DNA of 64,000 bases, taken from positions 120,256,545-120,320,544 of the forward strand of contig CM071568.1 in NCBI GenBank assembly GCA_036426205.1. Reading direction: 5' to 3'. Position numbers and translations under genes: made by a program. Positions 58,442-64,000 of the stretch are shown in pieces. Each line of letters opens with the position of its first letter. Within the stretch, counting starts at the first letter, position 1. The notes beneath the pieces were generated by a model that worked only from the letters and a program-made list of their open reading frames with translations, ran no database searches and had not been told where the DNA came from. This DNA is from Ascaphus truei. Lineage: Eukaryota; Chordata; Amphibia; Anura; Ascaphidae.

Positions 58442-60510
58442 TTAAGTGTCCGTGACATAGTCCACACGTGTAATAACACAAAAATATCGGTCAATTCCCC
58501 AAACATTTTTTTTTCTCTTTGACTTCCAGTCCATTACATCCCCTGACTTTATTTCATAGCCCGCTGCAACCTGCAAATGACTGGACTGTTTCTTTAGCTT
58601 CTGACGGAACTCTGGGGCCGGATAGTTTTTGTCTTTATATTGTGGCCCAGGGTGGCGAGATCCGGAAAATTTCAAGGCCAGCGTTGACCTTCGTCGCTTT
58701 TGCTTTGCAACCTTTGAACCTTTATGGTACTTCTTACTGAGATGTCTCCTCTCATCAGAAATCTTTGATTTCCCTTTTCAGACCTAATTGCCTCTGTATA
58801 AGCGTAGTCCATATTAACAATGCCATCAGGATTTTTCATCAAGTTTGTGTTTTCAGGAACTGCCACTCACTTGGCTAAAACATCTTCTGTGGCGGCCTGG
58901 GTGTGTTCACTAGTTTGATAATCTTCTGGACAACATAAATAAACTTGAGAATCTGGATTTTTGAATCCCAGATCAGGGAGTATATTCTCAGTATTCTCAG
59001 GAGGGTGCCTATTTGTTTCAGGAATAACAGCAGCACAATCAAAGTCAATTCTTTCTCCTTCCTCTTTGTCATCAGTGGGGTCATCGAGTTTACTTTCCCT
59101 GGTCTCCTTTTGTGACCGTGTCTCTTTCAGCCTTGGAATCTCTTTCTCCAACTTCATCTTTATAGCAAATCGTAATATTGCAACAGCATTGAAGATATAG
59201 GAACGTACCACTTGCTTGGTTAGGAGGTAGGATTGATATCCCGACTGAACCACTCTAGCGGCTTCTAATTCAACTTCTTTGGAGTTGAGTCGCGATTCCA
59301 TATCTGTCATCTGTTTCAGCGCAAGGTTTAACTCTGTTTCCTTTTCTCTATTCTTGACCTGCAGCTGCAGGTGCTCCTCCCAGGTCTTGTCCAGCTCCAG
59401 CAGCAGCCGGGCCCCCTCATTTGCCGTGTGGTCCAGCTGCTTGTGGATTTCGGCCATCTCGCTTTCATAGCGCAATGTCAGGCAGACCACCTGACGGACG
59501 GACACCTCCTCCCTTTCGGCGTACTGTATCTCGCACTCAGCCATCCACTTCTGCAGCTCTTCCTGTATTTCTAGCTTTTCCTGGATCAATTGCTTCTCCA
59601 CTTTTCCTGCTTGGTGAAGCTTCTTATCACCTTCACTGATCTGGTCAGTCAAGTCTGAATATTTCTGTGTCAGAATTACATTCTCTCTCTTTACAGTCTC
59701 TAAATTACTCAGGGCATTCTCACAGGTTTCCTTCAATATTCCCAGCTCTGTGATCAGACCGTGGCCCTCCAGGCGTAAGTGTTGCACCTCTGTGCTGAGC
59801 GCGTGAACCTCTTGTAGAGCCTTCCCGTATTTCTGTTTTAGGATAGCAATCAATTTGTCAGACTTTATCTGTTTTTCATCCATGGTGGCAATTGCGGTGT
59901 TGGCCTTTTCCAGACTAGTCGTCACCTCTTCCAGTTCACTCCGTAAGAGAGACCTTGTTTTCTTCAAAGCCTCGTGCTCTTGTAAAGCTGGGAGTATACA
60001 CCTCTGTAACTCGGCGTTCGCTTCTCGTTCCTTATTGTTAGCTTCTTGCTCCTTCTTCCAACATTCTCGCTCCTTCACCAAATCCTGCCACAGGACTTCA
60101 TAATCATGGCGGGCAGCTTGGAGTGCAGAAACCAAAGCCTCTTTATCCTGGTTCAAGGATTCAGCTTCCCTTTGCTCCTCCTTTTCCTTTGCCCCTGTTC
60201 CCGTGACAATTCTGCCGGTCACTCCGGTCTGCAGCACATCTCGGCGCCTTTCTGACAGCGCAGGTTCAAGTGGCTCGGTCACTTCCCCTGTGACTTGAGG
60301 AACAGTTTTCTTTTTCTTCTTCTTTCTTTTTGCTTTATTAGCTCCAGAGATATCAGTGGTACTGGGCACACACTCACTGGTATCAGCTTCCACATCTTGC
60401 TTGCACTCACAGGGCGTTGCTTGCTTTTGCAGCTGTTTGTCTTTGAAAAATTTGGGGCACACATCTTCCATGTGACCTACTTCATGACAGGCCCAGCATA
60501 CTAAATTCAT
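58442..60510 (-). CDS. CCHC-knuckle coiled-coil protein of an LTR-bounded unit
   Basis: A 547 aa frame (58867-60510). It opens MNLVCWACHEVGHMEDVC, a CX2CX4HX4C zinc knuckle at C5, C8, H13 and C18. A basic stretch (KAKRKKKKKK, about 59-68) follows. Residues about 110-430 are a heptad-rich Glu/Lys/Leu coiled coil, and the tail is acidic. After the TGA the same frame stays open for 64 codons (to 58672). A second frame (58442-58675) overlaps it, so the original C-terminus was probably longer and is broken by a stop and a frameshift. The text before the ATG (CCCACAG) could be a splice acceptor. Its place between a purine tract/3' LTR and a partner LTR suggests a gag-like role in RNA binding and self-assembly. 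No known family is recognised. Confidence 0.6.
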
Positions 60511-60546
60511 CTGTGGGTACGTCTCTCCTCCAGGGTCGTGATCATA

Positions 60547-61060
60547 GTACTAATAATAATGCTAATATGTTTTTTTAGTTAGATATTTTGGCCAAAGCAT
60601 CACAAGCCTGCACACCAAACGTCAAGGTAAACCATAATAAGTGCAAGTCCTACACTACACTGCATCTGTTCCCTATACCTCTGTATGAGGGGGAAGAACC
60701 ATAATAGATTCCTTACCTGCAGCAAAATGAGATCCACCATTAAAAAGGGGGAGGTGACATGAGCTCTGGGGGAGGTGCCACAACCTTCATACAACTGATT
60801 CCAGTCAGAAATTAATTAACACAAGCCCAGCAGGCTCAAATGCCCACACCCACCTAATCTTGACTATATGTAATGTCACATAGAGTGCCAGAGGGCTGTG
60901 GCAAGTGAATATAGAAAACGACAGGGGGTGCCCAATGCTACATCCAAATCACAGAACATACATGGTAATAATTACAAGCAATAATGCTTCAGTACTAATA
61001 ATAATGCTAATACTAATAAAATATGTTTTTTTTATTTAGATATTTTGGCCAAATATATAT
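60547..61060. repeat. about 390 bp insert between 50-60 bp direct repeats
   Basis: AGTACTAATAATAATGCTAA followed by TTAGATATTTTGGCCAAA occurs at 60547-60597 and again at 60991-61055, with an extra ACTAATAAAAT in the second. The text between (60598-60990) includes GGGGGAGGTGACATGAGCTC and CTAATCTTGACTATATGTAA and looks like a separate repeat. The bracket may be a long target duplication or an unequal-exchange scar. Confidence 0.5.
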
Positions 61061-61064
61061 ATAT

Positions 61065-61691
61065 TCCTTCACTAGCCTGGTCAGACAAATCTGAATTTTC
61101 TTCTTTCAGACTTACATTCTCTTTCTTTACAGTTTCTAAATCACTCAGGGCATTCTCATGGGCTTCCTTCAATGTACATAGCTCTGTGTTTAGACCATGG
61201 TCCTCCTGGTGTGAGTTTTCCACTTCTGTGCTGAGAGCATGAACCTTTTGTAGAACCTCCTTATATTTCTGTTTTAGGTTTGCAATCCATTTGTCAGACT
61301 TGTTCTGCTTTTCATCCATGTAGCAATTGAGGTGTTGGCCTTTTCCAGACTAGTCGTCACCACCTCCAACTCACTCCATAAGAGACGCTTTGTTTTCTTC
61401 AAAGCATAATACTCATGTAAAGCTGGGAGTATATTCTTCTGTAAAGCGGTTTAGCCTCCTGAAACTGGGCGTTAATCTCTCGCTCCTTATCCAATCGTTC
61501 CTGCAGGACACCATAATTACTTTTGCAGCTTCCCTCTGCGGGTACGGCTTTCTTTCCAGGGCCACAAATGAGTCATAATCATCATCATCATTGTATGGCC
61601 TGAAGGGACACTGTTTTGCATGGTTATGTACATTACAAAGCAAACATTTCATGTCGACCATTTTAAAAACCCGACAGGGAAAACTTGACAC
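61065..61691 (-). pseudogene. second, truncated copy of the CCHC/coiled-coil gene
   Basis: The N-terminal frame (61413-61691) has MKCLLCNVHNHAKQC, a CX2CX4HX3C knuckle one residue shorter than in the larger gene. The coiled-coil part is in another frame (61032-61319): QKYKEVLQKVHALSTEVE and ALSDLETVKKENVSL match the larger gene's QKYGKALQEVHALSTEVQ and ALSNLETVKRENVIL. It breaks off at about 61065, beside the direct repeat. This half belongs with the LTR at 62053-62655. Confidence 0.7.
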
Positions 61692-61699
61692 TCAGCACT

Positions 61700-62052
61700 A
61701 TGCTTATGGCGTTAGCTTTACACAGCACAGCAATCCTTTCATACTGGACAGGGGAAAATTTAAACTCCGCACTTGCTAAATACAATTTTCACTTTCTTCA
61801 GCAAAAAATGTTGGTTTTCTGCTTGGGTTCAGTGCCTTAACATATCTTCATCTACTGACCTCTGGGTGCTATTGCATCCACACTTCACACATTCTCTGTG
61901 TATGCTGTAAGTTCAACTGGTCGTACACAGTGGGACAGACTTCACTCGCAGAGTCTGAATTTTACTTCAGCCGGGCAACCATTTTAAATCCCCATGTTTT
62001 TTTCCTCAAACCCACAGACGTTTCAGTGTCTGCCCGCACTCCCCACCATATA
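61700..62052 (-). other. leader of the second CCHC/coiled-coil unit
   Basis: Lies between the partner LTR and the second gene copy. No clear tRNA match was found for a primer site. The sense text just after the LTR reads TATATGGTGGGGAGTGCGGG. Confidence 0.35.
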
Positions 62053-62655
62053 TGATAAACGGCTCACTTATGTAGCGCTGCTGTTTGCCCAGGCTCTTCG
62101 CAAGACAGTCTTCAAGGGTTTAATTAGTAGAAAACAGGGACAAACACATGTATAAACACAAGGGGCACTAAGCCCTCAACCTTCAGTGGTTTATTTCACC
62201 ATTAGTGACACTAAATATTTTAAACACCGTCACTTTAAGAACAAAAGCAATCACAAAAGGAAACATCTACTCCTGTCAGGAGTCTAACGCACATGCATAT
62301 CCCTATCTGCAATATTGGCTGGCTAAGCCAGTTACCAACTTTAAATAACACACAGAGATAACATTGAGTACTTAACTGTGAGATGGGGACAGCGTCCTAT
62401 TAGATCCTAAGATGCTGCAACATGTGGGGGAGGGGGGTTATACCCTGAACTGGATACTGGGGAGCAGCAATTTTCCTCCCAGCCTCCAGGCTGGGAGAGA
62501 GAGACTGGAGCAGCAAACCTCACTGCAATATATTCCTGTTCCTTAATTAGGAGAGCAGGTGAGGGAAACCAGAACCATTGTAAAGTCTGGTATGGACTTC
62601 CTATTCACCAGCCTTAGTGACTGTGAATCGGTGTAGCGGATCACTTCCATACTAA
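62053..62655 (-). repeat. 5' LTR-like partner of 57149-57946, cut by a Harbinger
   Basis: Shares the order of blocks with the 57 kb LTR but is clearly diverged. It is broken at 62655, before the LTR's outer end, by the Harbinger element. Confidence 0.65.
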
Positions 62656-63152
62656 GGGCTCGATGCAGTAAGCGCCGAAAATGTGCATTCGCCAAGCTTA
62701 CCGATTTGGCATTATTTTGGCGATTTTCCCTCTCCATATGCAGTAAGTGCCGAATGTCTTCCGAATGAAGCCGAAAACATTTCCGCCCACTCTCACGATG
62801 ATTTGCCGATCACACACAGGTGTATCGGCGTGCATGGCGGGGTGCTGTTAGGTTCGCCAATTAAACTTCTTGCTGAATCTGCCGAAGCAACAATGTATTG
62901 GATGGAGCGGCCTATTTAAAGGCACCGTGTACTGTTATTCATTCTCTGTATTGTTGGGAGTGACAGAGAGAGAGAGAGAGACACACAGAGCTGGCCGATT
63001 TAATAAGTACATATTGACTGAGAGATTTTTTGTGTATTGTGAGACGTTTGTCCTGTGTTGTTTTGTGTACATCTTTGTCTTGTTTTATATGTGTTAGTGT
63101 TCATTGCGATTGGCTTTACATTTGTTTTCTGTTTTGTGTGAGTGCTAGAGGT

Positions 63153-64000
63153 ATGGCCGCAAGGCGTGGGAAGAGTGATGCTTGTGTGAGTGGTACTGCT
63201 AGTCGTGCGAGTACGCGTCGGAGTGAACGTAGGGTTCAGGGGAGTGATGTTGCTGGGAGTGCGAGTGCTGTTGATGGGAGTGCGAGTGCTGTTGATGGGA
63301 GTGCGAGTGCTGCTGGTGGCTCTGTTGCTGCTGGTGTGTCTGGTGGTGGTGTGCTTTCTGTTGGGCCGCTTTTGGAGTCTCTTCCATTGGAAGAAGGAGA
63401 GTCCAGTCAGCAGCAGCCAAGTTCTGTGGCTAAACGTGCTCGGAAGAAACGCATCGAGCAGCAACGTAATTCTCGCTTCAATGACAACGAAAACACAGCT
63501 CTTGTCACAGGGATTCTGGAGCACTATGACTGTCTGTATGGCCATTTATTAGGTAAGTCTACCTTTGCATTCATTCTTCAAATACATATTATCCTAGGTC
63601 ATGTGAGGTGTCTTCATATCAAAATATTGGTCCATAATATCTATCAATGTAACTTACTTTTCAAACACATATTTAAAAAAAGCTTTACAACGACAAGAAC
63701 ACTCAGTCGTTCAATTTGTGCAAACTTCATACAATATTAATGCAAGCTTCCTTACATGTCTATGTTTACAAGTAAATGCTCATGTGCTACACATATTACA
63801 CCTAAACCAGCATGTTTGGTATCTCTTGGAACAGCTAGCAGTTTAGGAAATTGATCGTTTTATTATTAAGAATTAACGTCATATATTTTGTATGTATTTC
63901 AAGCGCGGAGAAGTTCAGCATGCAAAAAAGAAATGTGGAATGAAATAGTAATTGCTGTGAATGCGTGTGGGAATCATGTCAGGGACCGGTATCATTGTCA
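63153..64000 (+). CDS. Harbinger Myb/SANT-like DNA-binding protein, partial, one intron
   Basis: The start is ATG 63153 (MAARRGKSDACVSG), chosen because it follows the TATA box and begins a Ser/Arg-rich head typical of such proteins. Exon 1 has an Ala/Ser/Gly/Val-rich low-complexity part, then RARKKRIEQQRNSRFNDNEN and the start of a trihelix/SANT-like fold (LVTGILEHYDCLYG). Exon 1 ends at 63552 before GTAAGT. Exon 2 starts at 63904 after TTTCAAG and continues the domain in phase (SACKKEMWNEIVIAVNACG). Harbinger elements encode such a protein beside the transposase, and it helps carry the transposase to the nucleus and to DNA. The frame is intact as far as the window shows. Confidence 0.8.
63553..63903 (+). 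other. intron of the Harbinger Myb-like gene
   Basis: Donor GTAAGT at 63553 and acceptor AG at 63902-63903, after a T-rich stretch. The phase joins G from exon 1 to CG from exon 2 and restores a continuous DNA-binding domain. The unspliced reading hits a domain-breaking tail. Confidence 0.8.

Larger units (their letters stand above)
62656..64000 (+). mobile_element. PIF/Harbinger DNA transposon, left part
   Basis: Starts GGGCTCGATGCAGTAAGCGC, preceded by TAA (62653-62655), which fits the 3 bp TWA target of PIF/Harbinger. Inverted GGCGATTTT/AAAATGTGC-like text follows. A TATA-like CTATTTAAAGGC lies near 62909. The Myb-like gene begins at 63153 and runs out of the window. The transposase gene would lie beyond 64000. 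Confidence 0.75.

Noticed and set aside
1..64000. tRNA, rRNA or host gene exons
   Set aside because: No GGTTCGA-type B box in a tRNA fold, no rRNA segment and no domain-bearing host exon was recognised.

Overview
The window is vertebrate nuclear DNA made almost entirely of transposable elements, with no recognisable host protein-coding gene. The mix points to an amphibian: Ty3/Gypsy LTR elements with PNMA-like gag, a Sushi-type chromovirus, a Penelope-like element with a GIY-YIG endonuclease, a PIF/Harbinger transposon with a Myb-like gene, Tigger-like and hAT-like DNA elements, and several hammerhead-ribozyme repeats. The species cannot be fixed from this sequence.

Layout. 1-13.0 kb is AT-rich, mostly low-copy non-coding DNA holding a hammerhead-like repeat (2.3 kb), a LINE 3' end (9.8-10.3 kb) and a MITE nested in a LINE-like tail (11.8-12.2 kb). 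13.03-20.79 kb is a broken Gypsy element on the minus strand (LTR-gag-pol-LTR). Two solo LTRs follow (21.3-22.2 and 22.7-24.0 kb). 24.1-27.0 kb is a nest of hAT-like ends, a 507 bp hammerhead element with a 14 bp target duplication, a minisatellite and a second hammerhead. 27.9 kb and 43.0 kb carry two 332 bp Tigger-like MITEs in opposite orientation. 28.7-29.15 kb is a tandem repeat unit with a hammerhead. 32.5-35.4 kb is a Gypsy relative with a PNMA-like gag start. 35.5-38.0 kb is a TA-flanked element that has itself received an LTR and a long polypurine tract.

37.9-42.9 kb is an imperfect direct duplication of an LTR-containing block. The two copies differ mostly by one-base indels, which looks like unpolished assembly. 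44.7-44.95 kb is CpG-rich. 45.2-46.1 kb has LTR fragments, and 46.5-47.3 kb is a 0.76 kb near-palindrome with a hammerhead-like loop.

49.0-54.2 kb is a plus-strand chromovirus (gag, protease, RT, RNase H, integrase, chromodomain) with several frame breaks. It is interrupted at its 3' LTR by a minus-strand Penelope-like element (54.2-56.6 kb). 57.15-62.66 kb is an unusual LTR-bounded unit whose only long gene encodes an N-terminal CCHC knuckle followed by a long coiled coil, with a second, decayed copy beside it. A Harbinger transposon starts at 62.656 kb and runs off the window; its Myb/SANT-like gene has a clean GT-AG intron.

Two themes tie the window together. First, at least six hammerhead-type motifs keep stems I and II paired although the stem sequences differ, with palindromic or near-palindromic stem III in five. 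Second, LTRs of several Gypsy subfamilies share a sense-strand motif TGGAGGCGCTGC, about 140-220 bases inside the LTR 3' end, that copies their own tRNA-Thr-like primer binding site.
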